NCBI GenBank assembly: GCA_035503515.1
Contig: DATJTJ010000036.1
Coordinates: forward strand, 100,524-164,523
Direction: 5' to 3'
DNA: 64,000 nucleotides
Source: DAIDKA01 sp035503515
Lineage (GTDB): Bacteria > Pseudomonadota > Gammaproteobacteria > Steroidobacterales > Steroidobacteraceae
Part shown: one piece after another, positions 44,058-53,008 of the stretch
How the letters are laid out: each line of letters starts with the position of its first letter
How positions within the stretch are numbered: the first letter of the stretch is position 1
The notes under the pieces: generated by a model
Seen by the model: the letters and a program-made list of their open reading frames with translations, nothing else
Told to the model about the DNA's origin: nothing
Database searches by the model: none
Made by a program: the position numbers and the translations under genes

Positions 44058-45151
44058 CCGCGGCCGATCGGGCCTGCCGGCAATGCCTGGCGCATTTCGG
44101 TGACCAGGATGCCGACCAGTTCCGCGGCCGGCAGGCCCGGCCGCGACAGGGGTGCGCCCTGGCCGGCCCACTGGGCGCCGTAGCCGAATTCTCCCGCGGC
44201 CCTGGCGGCGGCATGCAACGCCTTGCCGGCATCGTAGGCGATGGGGTAGGCGGGAATCCGGCGAACGTCGATCCCCGCGCCGAGTTCGGTAAAGGCATTC
44301 GCGAGACAGCGGGCCGGGCGCCCCGAGATCGCACGGGTCATCACGGTGTGATGGGCGCCGCTGCCGGCCAGGGCGCGCCGGTAGCCGGCATCGGCGTCGG
44401 ACTCGGGGCAGGCAATGAAGGCGGTACCGAGTTGGGCCGCCCCGGCGCCGAGGGTGAGTACCGCCGCAATCCCGGCGCCGTCCATGAGGCCGCCGGCCGC
44501 GATCACCGGAATGTCCAGCGCGCGCACGAGCAGGCGCGTCAGCGCCAGCGTACCCAGCCGATCATCCGCCGCCTCGGGATCGAACGCGCCGCGGTGGCCG
44601 CCGGCCTCGTACCCTTGCGCGATCACCGCCTGGATCCCGGCTGCCTGGAGCGCCAGCGCCTCCCTGAGGTTGGTGGCGCTGGCCAGCAGCACGATGCCGG
44701 CATCACGCAGCGCGCGCAGGGCGCCGGCGGCGGGCAGACCGAAATGGAAGCTCACGACCTGCGGGCGCTCGGCGAGCAGCACCGCAAGCATCGTCTCGTC
44801 GACCGTGAAACTGCGGTAGATCTCGCGCAACGCCGCCGGCGGCTGGGCGCCGAAGCGGGCGAACAGCGGCCGCAGATGGTCCAGCCATGCCGCCTCGATA
44901 GCGCGGTCGGGCGTCGCGGGCCGATGGCAGAAGACGTTGACGTTCAATGAGCGGCGCGAGCGCTCACGCACGGCGGCGATCATGCGTCGCGCACCGGCGG
45001 CATCCGTCGCGCCCACGCCGATGGAGCCGAGTGCGCCGGCATCGGCAACGGCCGCGGCCATGGCCGGCGTGGACACTCCGGCCATCGGGGCCTGGATGAT
45101 CGGCAGCTCGATGCGCAGTAGTTCGAGCAGGGGGCCGATGGCGTCCATCAA
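44054..45151 (-). CDS. Nitronate monooxygenase family protein
   Basis: 365 residues of the NMO/2-nitropropane dioxygenase TIM-barrel family: IIQAPMAGVSTPAMAAAVADAG at the N-terminus, LNVNVFCHRPATP, AVIAQGYEAGGHRG and VIAAGGLMDGAGIAAVLTLGAGAAQLGTAF for the FMN phosphate. It oxidises alkyl nitronates; many members have other FMN-dependent roles. Starts at an ATG pair. Its start overlaps the ChaA stop by 4 bp on the same strand, so the two are one operon; its stop overlaps the stop of the convergent carboxylesterase. Confidence 0.85.
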   Translation of the reverse strand: MMDAIGPLLELLRIELPIIQAPMAGVSTPAMAAAVADAGALGSIGVGATDAAGARRMIAAVRERSRRSLNVNVFCHRPATPDRAIEAAWLDHLRPLFARFGAQPPAALREIYRSFTVDETMLAVLLAERPQVVSFHFGLPAAGALRALRDAGIVLLASATNLREALALQAAGIQAVIAQGYEAGGHRGAFDPEAADDRLGTLALTRLLVRALDIPVIAAGGLMDGAGIAAVLTLGAGAAQLGTAFIACPESDADAGYRRALAGSGAHHTVMTRAISGRPARCLANAFTELGAGIDVRRIPAYPIAYDAGKALHAAARAAGEFGYGAQWAGQGAPLSRPGLPAAELVGILVTEMRQALPAGPIGRG

Positions 45152-46215
45152 GGAACGAGGATCAGGAACAGGAACGCGCAGAAGACCGCGAAGTGCACCA
45201 GGCCCAGCATCAAATGCGTGCGGCCGGCGACCAGGGTGATGGAGGTGACGAAGAAGGCCAGTACCACGAGCACCAGTTCCTTCGGCGGCAGTCCCAGGAT
45301 CAGGGTCGTGCCCACGAGCCTCGAGACGAGCGCCATGGCCGGAATGGTCAATCCGATGCTGGCCAGGGCCGAGCCGAGCGCCAGGTTGAAGCTGGTCTGG
45401 ATCCGGTTCGCGAGCGCGGCCCGCATCGCCGCCCAGGCCTCGGGCAGCAGGGTCAGCATGGCGATGGTCACGCTGATGACCGACTTCGGCAGATTGGCCT
45501 CGTCGACCACCGTTTCAATGCTCGGTGAGACCTGGTGAGCCAGCCCGATCACGGCCACGAGCGCGGCCAGCAGTGCGCCGAAACTCGCCAGGGCCTGCGC
45601 CAGGGGTGGCCGTGGCGCATGGACATTCGGATTGGCGCGGTCCTTGACCGGAACGAAGTAGTCGCGGTGGCGGACGGTCTGCACGAAAACGAACCCGCCC
45701 CACAGCGCCAGTGAGGCAATCGACGCAAAAGCCAGTTGCGGCAGGGTGTAGGTGGGACCGGCGCTGCTCGTGGTGAAGGTCGGGAGGATCAGGGCGAGGG
45801 TCGTCATGGCCGCGAGGGTCGCAAGGCTCGCATTGGAGCCGAGGACGTTGAACGTCTGCTCGCGATGGCGTCCGGCGCCGATGATGAGGCTCAGGCCCAC
45901 CACCCCGCCGCAGGTGATCATGATCACGGAAAATATCGTGTCCCGCGGCAGGCTGGCGGATCCGGGCATGCCCGACAGCATGACCGTGGACAACAGGGTC
46001 ACTTCGATGACGGTGACGCACAGGCTCAGCACCACCGTCCCCAGCGGCTCGCCGAGCCGATGCGCGACGACCTCGGCGTGATGGACGCTGGCGATGACGG
46101 CGCCGATCAATGCCAGCGCGCATCCGCCGAGGATCCACGGCGTCAGGGGAACGGCCGAACTGGCCACCACGGCCAGGATCGCCAGGATCGGTACCCACCA
46201 TGGCCACAGCGACAC
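45148..46215 (-). CDS. chaA: ChaA-type calcium:proton (cation) antiporter
   Basis: 355 residues with about eleven membrane segments. The two alpha-repeats of the CaCA superfamily are visible: VTVIEVTLLSTVM and MLTLLPEAWAAMRAAL, each with the conserved glutamate in the GNAxE-like position. ChaA exchanges Ca2+, Na+ or K+ for protons at alkaline pH. The gene is 4 bp upstream of the nitronate monooxygenase on the same strand. It is divergent from the RibD-C gene, with a promoter region of about 86 bp between. Confidence 0.85.
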   Translation of the reverse strand: MSLWPWWVPILAILAVVASSAVPLTPWILGGCALALIGAVIASVHHAEVVAHRLGEPLGTVVLSLCVTVIEVTLLSTVMLSGMPGSASLPRDTIFSVIMITCGGVVGLSLIIGAGRHREQTFNVLGSNASLATLAAMTTLALILPTFTTSSAGPTYTLPQLAFASIASLALWGGFVFVQTVRHRDYFVPVKDRANPNVHAPRPPLAQALASFGALLAALVAVIGLAHQVSPSIETVVDEANLPKSVISVTIAMLTLLPEAWAAMRAALANRIQTSFNLALGSALASIGLTIPAMALVSRLVGTTLILGLPPKELVLVVLAFFVTSITLVAGRTHLMLGLVHFAVFCAFLFLILVP

Positions 46216-46301
46216 GGGTTCTCCAGCAAAACATTAAGTGCGTCAGAAGCTTAAACGATCCGCCGCGTCCGCTGGAAGCGTGGCAAGATGGCGACATCGC
46301 C

Positions 46302-47261
46302 ATGCAGAATGTACCCGCAAGCTTCGATTCCTGGGCGGTCGCCCATGCGGCCGCCATGGCGATCGGCAGCTTCGATGCCGCACGTCCCGCCCGCTTCGCG
46401 CTCGACATGGTCGGGCGGCTGCTGCGGCTTACCGAACATGAGTCCGGCGCGGTGCTGCAATGGGACCCCGCGGCCGGCTGGCAGTCGGCGCTGCCGCAGG
46501 ATGATCCGCGCGGCGACCTGCTGGACCTGTACCTGCCGATCAGCAGCGCGACGGCGGACCGGCCCATCACCATCGGGCACCTGGGCCAGAGCCTGGATGG
46601 TTTCATCGCGACGCACTCCGGGGATGCGATCTCGGTGACGGGCCCGGAGAACATCCTGCATCTGCACCGGCTGCGCGCGCTGTGCGATGCGGTGATCGTG
46701 GGTGCCGGCACGGTGGCGGCCGACAATCCGCGGCTGACGACGCGGCTGGTCGCCGGCACCAATCCCGTGCGCGTCATCCTCGATCCCGGCTACCGCCTGC
46801 CCGCGCAGCACACCGTCTTCAACGATCGCGCGGCACCCACTCTCAGAGTCTGTGCCGCGGACAGCACGGCCGCGGCACAGGCCCGGACGCGCGGCGAGGA
46901 CATCCTGGAGGTGGCGACCTGCGGGGGTGCCCTGGACCTCGCGGATCTGCTGCGCCAGCTGCGCGCGCGCGGCTTCAGCCGGGTGTTCGTCGAAGGCGGG
47001 GGCGTCACGGTCTCTTCATTTCTGAACGCCGACCTGCTCGATCGCCTGCACATCGCGGTGGCGCCGCTGCTGATCGGTGAAGGGCGCCCCGCGATCCGCA
47101 TGCCCCCCCGCCTGCGGCTGCGGGACTGCCTGCGGCTGCAGCACCGGGTCTACCGGGCGGGATCCGACATCCTCTTCGACTGCGACCTGCGCGCCCACGC
47201 CAACGAGGCGGCGAACGGCCATGCCGCGCCAACGTGCGCACCGCTGCAGCGGGTGCTTTAG
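46302..47261 (+). CDS. RibD C-terminal (dihydrofolate-reductase-fold) reductase
   Basis: 319 residues from ATG 46302; a longer reading to ATG 46200 is possible but would overlap the divergent chaA start. The N-terminal 80 residues (SWAVAHAAAMAIGSFDA...) have no clear family. Then a RibD C-terminal/DHFR-like domain: TIGHLGQSLDGFIATHSG, RLRALCDAVIVGAGTVAADNP, GTNPVRVILD and VFVEGGGVTVSSFLNADLLDRL. This family reduces ribosylamino-pyrimidines in riboflavin synthesis and also works in pterin and other pathways. No other riboflavin gene is nearby; a dedicated reductase for this cluster's product is more likely. Its stop overlaps that of the convergent glycosyltransferase. Confidence 0.8.
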   Translation: MQNVPASFDSWAVAHAAAMAIGSFDAARPARFALDMVGRLLRLTEHESGAVLQWDPAAGWQSALPQDDPRGDLLDLYLPISSATADRPITIGHLGQSLDGFIATHSGDAISVTGPENILHLHRLRALCDAVIVGAGTVAADNPRLTTRLVAGTNPVRVILDPGYRLPAQHTVFNDRAAPTLRVCAADSTAAAQARTRGEDILEVATCGGALDLADLLRQLRARGFSRVFVEGGGVTVSSFLNADLLDRLHIAVAPLLIGEGRPAIRMPPRLRLRDCLRLQHRVYRAGSDILFDCDLRAHANEAANGHAAPTCAPLQRVL

Positions 47262-48325
47262 GCAGGGTGCTGATCCAGCGCCGCCAGCGTCCGGGACATG
47301 CGTCCGCAGGCCTGCGGCCAGTCGGGCAGGGTGCCGCGCACCGCGGCGGCCCCGGCGGCGAGTCCATCGAGCACGGCGGGGTCCGTCATGGCGCCCGACA
47401 GGGCCCGCAGCAGACCTGCCGCGTCACCGGGTTCGACCAGCCGTCCTGCCTGGCATCCGACCAGGTCCGCAATCGCACCGACCCGCGTGCCGATCACCGG
47501 CACACCATGGGCCAGCGCTTCGGCGACGGCCATGCCATAGCCCTCGAAGCGTGTCGGCAGGACGAAGAGATCAGCCCCGCAGTAGGCCTGGCGCAGCTGC
47601 GCGGCGTCCACTTCGCCGGTGAAGGTCACCCGCTCCTGCAGACCGGACCGCTCCACCTGGGCGCACAGCCTTGCCGCCGTGGCCGGATCGCGGGTCAGGC
47701 TGCCGATACACGTCAGGTGCCAGTCGCGCGATTCCAGAGCCGCCAGGGCCGTGAACAGCAGCTCATGGCCCTTGCGCGGGATGAGGGCCGCGACGCACAG
47801 CAGCTGCAGGACGGGCCCCCGCGCCCGCCGCGCCATGGGCGCAGGATCGGTACCCGGTTCCACGACGGAGATGCGCGGCGGTTCGACCCCGAACGCGTGC
47901 AGGGCCAGCTTCGTTGCGCCGCTGGTCACGACCACGTGCCGGACCGCTTCGAGCGCCCGGCTTTCGGAGCGCGCCAGCTCGCGGGCCAGCGCGGCGTCGA
48001 GGCCGTTTTCGGCCGCGAGCGGATGATGGACCAGCGCCACGAGCCGCAGCCGCGCGGCGTGCGCATGCGCGATCCCGGGCAGCGCCCCCAGGGCGAGACC
48101 ATCGACGAGCACCAGGGCGCCGTCGGGCAGTTGCGCGAAGGTGCGGTGCGCGGCATCGAGCGCAGCCGCGGTCGGGTGCGGAAAGCCTTCCTTGAGCGCG
48201 TGCACTTCGATCCGCCAGCCAAGATCCCGCAACCCGGCGATGATCCGGCGGTCATATCCATAGCCGCCCGTCGGCGTTTGCAGGTCTCCCGGAATCAGGA
48301 AATGCAGCGCGTTCGCGCCGCTCAC
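47258..48325 (-). CDS. GT4-family glycosyltransferase
   Basis: 355 residues from the GTG at 48325, which overlaps the PTPS stop (GTGA); earlier in-frame codons run through the PTPS gene and give Arg-rich noise. The N-terminal Rossmann domain opens LHFLIPGDLQTPTGGYGYDRRI. The GT4 donor-site motif EGYGMAVAEAL gives the E-x7-E pair, followed by VIGTRVGAIADLV. GT4 enzymes use NDP-sugars and retain the anomeric configuration. Being the last gene in the dehydrogenase-PTPS-GT operon, it may glycosylate the cluster's product. Confidence 0.87.
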   Translation of the reverse strand: MSGANALHFLIPGDLQTPTGGYGYDRRIIAGLRDLGWRIEVHALKEGFPHPTAAALDAAHRTFAQLPDGALVLVDGLALGALPGIAHAHAARLRLVALVHHPLAAENGLDAALARELARSESRALEAVRHVVVTSGATKLALHAFGVEPPRISVVEPGTDPAPMARRARGPVLQLLCVAALIPRKGHELLFTALAALESRDWHLTCIGSLTRDPATAARLCAQVERSGLQERVTFTGEVDAAQLRQAYCGADLFVLPTRFEGYGMAVAEALAHGVPVIGTRVGAIADLVGCQAGRLVEPGDAAGLLRALSGAMTDPAVLDGLAAGAAAVRGTLPDWPQACGRMSRTLAALDQHPA

Positions 48326-48723
48326 GCAAGCTCGCTCTCGTAGGCCGCCCAGGCCACGTGCGATTCGTGCAAGGTCACGCGCATCGAGCCGACCGCGGTG
48401 GCTGAGGCACCGAGCGCGCCCGCACGGATCGCCTGCTGCAGCCGCCCGAACACCAGCCGGGCCAGGAATTCCGTCGTGGTATTGCGGCCGCTGAATTCGG
48501 CCTCCGCATCCAGGTTGCGGTAGTTCAGGGCCGCGAGCGTGTCGCGCAGCGCCGCAGCGGCAAGTCCGATGTCCACCACGATGCCGTCGGCATCCAGTTC
48601 GGCGCGCCTGAATTCGACATCCACGACGTAGGTCGCGCCATGCAGCCGCTGCGCGGGCCCGAACACTTCGCCGGTGAAGCTGTGGGCGATCATCATGTGA
48701 TCGCGGACACACACCGTGTACAT
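48322..48723 (-). CDS. Atypical 6-pyruvoyl-tetrahydropterin synthase / QueD-like protein
   Basis: 133 residues of the PTPS/QueD fold: VRDHMMIAHSF at the N-terminus, VVDIGLAAAALRDTLAALNYRNLD and FSGRNTTTEFLAR. In canonical members a CxxxHGH motif carries the catalytic Cys and two zinc ligands. Here the same place reads PAQRLHGATY: H14 and H28 remain, but the Cys position is A24 and the third zinc His is A30. The protein is either a different enzyme or a binding protein. No queuosine or pterin genes are nearby. It lies 3 bp from the dehydrogenase gene. Confidence 0.83.
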   Translation of the reverse strand: MYTVCVRDHMMIAHSFTGEVFGPAQRLHGATYVVDVEFRRAELDADGIVVDIGLAAAALRDTLAALNYRNLDAEAEFSGRNTTTEFLARLVFGRLQQAIRAGALGASATAVGSMRVTLHESHVAWAAYESELA

Positions 48724-48726
48724 GAG

Positions 48727-49713
48727 TCAGCTCCCGGTTCCATAGGTTACCCGGTGCATGATGACATCGCCGGGCGCCTGCGACAGTGCCTTCAGCGTTT
48801 GCGGCAGTTCCTCGAATGCGCCCTCACTGTTGATGAGCACGTCGAGCGCCGGCGCGGCGAGCAGCGACAGCGCCAGCTGCATCCTGCGTCGCAGACTCCA
48901 CCGGGCCCGCCGGGCCGCACCGATGGCTCCCACCTGCGAGGCTTTCAGCGTCAGCCGCCGGGCGTGAAAGGCACCGCCGAGTTGCAGGCCGACGGGGCGA
49001 TCGCCATACCAGCTCAGTTCGACGATGGTCGCCTCGAATCCCGCGATGCGCAGGGCCAGCGCCAGGCCATCGGCGGAGCCGCTCGCATGCAGCACGATGT
49101 CCGCTTCGGTCGCGGCCGCGTCGGGCTTCGCGAAGCCGATGCTCAGCGCCTGCGCGATGCGGCTGCGATGCGGATTCACGTCGATGAGCTCGACCTCGCA
49201 TCCGGGAATCCGGGATGCGAGCCAGGCCGTCAGGCAGCCGACGCTGCCTCCGCCGATCACGGCGATGCGGTCGCCGGGGCCCGCGCCGCTGTCCCACAGT
49301 CCGTTGAGCGCGGTCTCCAGGTTCGCCGCGAGTATGGCCCGGGCGGCCGGCACCGTCGCGGGCACCGCGTACAGTGCGTCGCAGGGGACTACGAACCGTT
49401 GCTGGTGCGGGTGCAGACAGAACACGATCCTGCCGAGCAGTTCCGGGGGGCCCTGCTGCACTTCCCCGACGTTGATGTAGCCGTATTTGACAGGTCCTGG
49501 AAAGTCGCCGGCCTGGAAGGGCGCACGCATGCGCTCGTGTTCGCCAACCGGTACACGGCCATTGAAGACGATCGACTCGGTGCCCCGGCTGACACCACTG
49601 AAAAGTGTCCGTACACTCGCCTCCAGGGCCTGTGGCGCCGGAAGGCTTTCGCGGCGCAGCTCGCCGCGGCCCGGCGCTTCGATCCAGAACGCGAGCGTAT
49701 CGTCCCGACTCAT
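48727..49713 (-). CDS. Zinc-type alcohol dehydrogenase-like oxidoreductase
   Basis: 328 residues from ATG 49713. Medium-chain dehydrogenase: an N-terminal catalytic domain with TLFSGVSRGTESIVFNGRVP and a nucleotide-binding domain with VIGGGSVGCLTAWLASR. The region that normally reads GHE is replaced by KYGYINVGEV, so the usual catalytic zinc-site glutamate is not evident and the reaction may be zinc-independent. It heads the three-gene minus-strand operon. Its start codon and that of the divergent CDP-alcohol phosphatidyltransferase share a CATG, leaving no room for a promoter between them. Confidence 0.83.
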   Translation of the reverse strand: MSRDDTLAFWIEAPGRGELRRESLPAPQALEASVRTLFSGVSRGTESIVFNGRVPVGEHERMRAPFQAGDFPGPVKYGYINVGEVQQGPPELLGRIVFCLHPHQQRFVVPCDALYAVPATVPAARAILAANLETALNGLWDSGAGPGDRIAVIGGGSVGCLTAWLASRIPGCEVELIDVNPHRSRIAQALSIGFAKPDAAATEADIVLHASGSADGLALALRIAGFEATIVELSWYGDRPVGLQLGGAFHARRLTLKASQVGAIGAARRARWSLRRRMQLALSLLAAPALDVLINSEGAFEELPQTLKALSQAPGDVIMHRVTYGTGS

Positions 49714-50461
49714 GAGGACCTCCGTGCACCACGGTCTTCTGCGCAATTCGCTTGCCTGCATCTTACCGGCTGGCCTGACCGTGGGGGTGATCGCCCAGCT
49801 GTGCACGCTGCGCCTGGGTCTCGAACCGGCGTACGCGGCCAAGGCCGTGGTGGTGTTCGCGGCCGGGGCTGCGATGGTGCTCATCGGTCTGCCGCGACAT
49901 CATCCTTTCGGCGCCTTCGGACCTGCCAACCAGGTGACCGTCGGCCGCGGGATGCTGGTGGCGCTGCTGGCCGGCCTGATCGGTGAACGGACCGACACCG
50001 GAGCGCCGGCGCTCGCGGTCATCCTGGCGACGAGCGTCGCGGTGCTCGACGGGACGGATGGGTGGCTTGCGCGCCGTACCGGGATGAGCAGCGCGTTCGG
50101 CGCCCGCTTCGACATGGAAACGGACGCCGCGCTGATCATGGTGCTGGCGCTGCTCACGTGGCTGTCCGGCAAGGCTGGACCGTGGGTGCTGGCGAGCGGC
50201 CTGCTGCGCTATCTGTTCGTCGTCTGCGGGGCGCTGCTGCCGTGGTTGCGCCGGCCGCTGCCCCCGAGCGAGCGACGCAAGACGGTGGCCGTCGTGCAGA
50301 TGGTGACGCTGATCGTGGCGCTGGCACCGGTGATTCCCGTGCCCGTGTCTGGCGCCGTGGCGCTGCTGGGACTTGCGGCACTGACACTGTCGTTCCTGCT
50401 GGACATCGTGTGGCTGGTCCAGAACGCCTCGCAGGTACACCCGTCCGTGTCGCCGCAGTGA
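49712..50461 (+). CDS. CDP-alcohol phosphatidyltransferase family membrane protein
   Basis: 249 residues from ATG 49712 (upstream in-frame sequence to 49487 overlaps the dehydrogenase). Six or so membrane helices. The complete signature DxxDGxxAR(x8)GxxxDxxxD runs from D113 to D138 (D113, D116, G117, A120, R121, G130, D134, D138). The family transfers a CDP-activated lipid or alcohol to another alcohol, releasing CMP. Which alcohol is unknown; the following phosphatase/transferase and methyltransferase genes suggest further tailoring of a head group. It is the second CDP-alcohol transferase in the window but lacks the oxygenase fusion of the first. Confidence 0.88.
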   Translation: MRTSVHHGLLRNSLACILPAGLTVGVIAQLCTLRLGLEPAYAAKAVVVFAAGAAMVLIGLPRHHPFGAFGPANQVTVGRGMLVALLAGLIGERTDTGAPALAVILATSVAVLDGTDGWLARRTGMSSAFGARFDMETDAALIMVLALLTWLSGKAGPWVLASGLLRYLFVVCGALLPWLRRPLPPSERRKTVAVVQMVTLIVALAPVIPVPVSGAVALLGLAALTLSFLLDIVWLVQNASQVHPSVSPQ

Positions 50462-50463
50462 CG

Positions 50464-52125
50464 ATGGGAGCTGAGCTGGCGCGCTACCGCCTGGGACAGG
50501 CCGCGCGCGTGCTGCTGGCGCTGGTGCTGCTCAACGGCGCCGTGACCTTCCACAATGTCTGGCCGACGCTGGGCGTGCACTGGCCCGGAGAGCTGTCGGT
50601 CGAACTTGCCGCGCTGCTGGTGCTGCTGGCGATCGCCAATGCCTGGGCCGGTCCGACCCGCCGCGGCCTGCTCGCGCTGCTGTCGGCGCTGGTGGTCCTG
50701 TTCGCGCTCGGCCGATACGCCGATGTCACCGTCTCCGCGCTGTACGGCCGGGACATCAACCTGTACTGGGACGCTCCGCAGTTCGCTGCCGTGGCCGCCA
50801 TGCTGGCGCGCGTGGCCTCCCTCTGGGCCATCGCCGCGGTGTGCGCGGGCGCTGTCGCGACACTCGTGGTTCTGTATCTGATGGCGCGCTGGTCGCTGCT
50901 GCAGGTCGACGATGCCCTGCGCATGTACGTCCCGATGCGCTGGGGGCTCGGCGCGCTGGGGCTGGCGCTGTGCGGCTGCTTCATTGCGCAGCAGCTGTCC
51001 GATCCGGTGCTGCGCATTCCGCGCTTCTCGATTCCCGTCAGCCGTGCCTACGCGGCGCAGCTCATGCGCGTGATGGATGCGGTATCGGGCCGCGCCGCCC
51101 GCAGCCTGCCGGTGTCGCCGCCGATGCAATTGAGTCCCGCGGCGCTCAACGGCAGCGATGTGCTGCTGGTCTTCATGGAGTCCTACGGCAGCGCCACCTA
51201 CGATCGTCCGGAGTTCGAAAATGCGCTCGCGCCGGCGCGCGAGCGTCTGCAGGCCGCGCTCCACGACACCGGGCGCGGGGTGGTGTCGGCCTTCGTCAGT
51301 TCGCCCACTTTCGGCGGCGGCTCGGTGCTTGCGCACCTGAGTCTGCTGACCGGTATCGAAGTGCGCGACCAGGACCACTATGCGTTGCTCATGACCCAGA
51401 AGCGGCCCACGCTGGTGTCCGTCTTCAAGGCGGCCGGCTACCGCACGGTCGCGGTCATGCCCGGACTGCGGGAGGCGTGGCCCGAGGGCGCGTTCTACGG
51501 ATTCGACCGGATCTATGGCGCGGATGAACTCGGCTATCGCGGTCCGGCGTTCGGCTGGTGGCGGATTCCGGATCAGTACTCGCTCGCGGCGCTCGATGCG
51601 CGCGAGCTGCAGCAACAGCCGCGCAAGCCCGTGTTCGCGTTCTTTCCAACGGTATCGACCCATATGCCGTTCGAACCGACGCCGCCGCTGCAATCCGACT
51701 GGCAACGCATGCTCTCCAGCCGGCCCTTCGATGACGCCCCACTGCAGCGCTCCCTGACGCAGACTCCGGAATGGACCGACATGGGCAAGTCCTACGTGAG
51801 TTCGGTGACGTACTTTCTGGATACCCTGAGCAGCTACCTGCGCACGCGGCGGCAGTCGAAGCTGGTGCTCATCATCCTCGGGGACCACCAGCCGGCTGCG
51901 AGTGTCAGCGGCGAGGGCGCCTCCTGGGATGTGCCCGTGCATGTGATTGCCAGCGACCCGGCCGTCCTGCAGGCCCTGCAGGCAGACGGCTTCCGGCCCG
52001 GACTCGTGCCGATGCGGCCGACGGCCGGGAAAATGAGCGAACTGGGGCCCTGGACGCTGACCGCATTCGATGAGGCCGCGCACAGCCGGCGGCAGCGGAC
52101 CGCCGCGATCGCCCGCCTGCCATGA
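50464..52125 (+). CDS. LtaS-like alkaline-phosphatase-superfamily membrane protein
   Basis: 553 residues from ATG 50464, 2 bp after the CDP-alcohol transferase. Five N-terminal membrane segments (about 10-190) precede a periplasmic sulfatase/LtaS-type domain: VLLVFMESYGS carries the metal-binding Glu, SSPTFGGGSVLAHLSLLTG has a Ser where LtaS has its Thr nucleophile, and ILGDHQPAA supplies the Asp-His metal pair. LtaS-type enzymes transfer phosphoglycerol, phosphoethanolamine or similar from lipids to glycans. Together with the neighbouring genes it could transfer the cluster's head group to a surface polymer. Confidence 0.84.
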   Translation: MGAELARYRLGQAARVLLALVLLNGAVTFHNVWPTLGVHWPGELSVELAALLVLLAIANAWAGPTRRGLLALLSALVVLFALGRYADVTVSALYGRDINLYWDAPQFAAVAAMLARVASLWAIAAVCAGAVATLVVLYLMARWSLLQVDDALRMYVPMRWGLGALGLALCGCFIAQQLSDPVLRIPRFSIPVSRAYAAQLMRVMDAVSGRAARSLPVSPPMQLSPAALNGSDVLLVFMESYGSATYDRPEFENALAPARERLQAALHDTGRGVVSAFVSSPTFGGGSVLAHLSLLTGIEVRDQDHYALLMTQKRPTLVSVFKAAGYRTVAVMPGLREAWPEGAFYGFDRIYGADELGYRGPAFGWWRIPDQYSLAALDARELQQQPRKPVFAFFPTVSTHMPFEPTPPLQSDWQRMLSSRPFDDAPLQRSLTQTPEWTDMGKSYVSSVTYFLDTLSSYLRTRRQSKLVLIILGDHQPAASVSGEGASWDVPVHVIASDPAVLQALQADGFRPGLVPMRPTAGKMSELGPWTLTAFDEAAHSRRQRTAAIARLP

Positions 52126-52967
52126 GCGGCTTTCCGGCCGACTGGCTGGCGCTGCGGGAACCCGCGGATACCCGCGCGCGCTCCAAGCGCTTAGCCGAAT
52201 CGTTGCTCGGCACCGTGGCGCGGGGACGAGCCGCCGGTGCGCCGCTCAAGGTCATCGATCTCGGCGCCGGAACCGGGGCGAACCTGCGGTACATGGCGCC
52301 CCTCATCGGCACGCAGACACCGCAGGAGTGGCTGCTGGTGGAGAATGATCCGCTGCTGCTGGCGGCCGCCGCCGCTCACCTCAGGTCCTGGCTTGCGAAC
52401 TTTGACTGTCGCGTGGGGATGGTGGAGCTGGATCTTGCGACTCAGCTGGCGCAATTGCCCCTCGCCTCCGGCACCTTGGTGACCGCCGCCGCGTTGCTCG
52501 ATCTGGTCTCGGAGTCCTGGCTGCAGGCACTGCTCGCGCTCATCGGTGCGGCCGGTGCGCCGGTCTGGTTTGCGCTCAGCTACGACGGCCGCATGGAATG
52601 CCATCCGCCGGAGCCCGAGGATGCGGAAGTGCGCGAGCTGGTCAATCTGCATCAGACATCGGACAAGGGTTTCGGCGCAGCGCTGGGTCCCGCCGCCGCC
52701 CGGCGCGCCGGGCAGCTGCTCATGGCGCAGGGCTATGAGATCGATTCGGCGCCGAGTGACTGGTACCTCGCCCCTGGGGATCTGGCGTTGCAGCAGGCCC
52801 TCATCGAAGGCTGGTGCGTTGCCGCCACGCAGGCCGCGCCGCAGCGCGCGGCGGCATTGCAGGACTGGCTGCAACGGCGCCGCGCGCACCTCGAGGCGGC
52901 GCGCTCCGAGCTGCACGTCGGACACCAGGACATCGTTGGCCTGCCCTGCGAAACGCTGCGTATCTGA
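52122..52967 (+). CDS. SAM-dependent methyltransferase
   Basis: 281 residues, ATG overlapping the LtaS-like stop. Class I methyltransferase with motif I VIDLGAGTGANLRYM (about 43-57) and VTAAALLDLVSESWLQ as a motif-IV-like block. The C-terminus has an unusual run VGHQDIVGLPCETLRI. Substrate unknown; the position at the end of the cluster suggests methylation of the head group or an intermediate. The next gene starts 41 bp later behind its own ribosome site. Confidence 0.82.
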   Translation: MSGFPADWLALREPADTRARSKRLAESLLGTVARGRAAGAPLKVIDLGAGTGANLRYMAPLIGTQTPQEWLLVENDPLLLAAAAAHLRSWLANFDCRVGMVELDLATQLAQLPLASGTLVTAAALLDLVSESWLQALLALIGAAGAPVWFALSYDGRMECHPPEPEDAEVRELVNLHQTSDKGFGAALGPAAARRAGQLLMAQGYEIDSAPSDWYLAPGDLALQQALIEGWCVAATQAAPQRAAALQDWLQRRRAHLEAARSELHVGHQDIVGLPCETLRI

Positions 52968-53008
52968 AAGGTGGCATAATCGCCACGCCAAGTTTCAAGG
53001 AGGTCGTC

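Noticed and set aside
48322..48723. Queuosine or folate biosynthesis gene (queD/PTPS)
   Set aside because: No queC, queE, queF or folate gene is nearby, and the catalytic Cys and one zinc His are missing.
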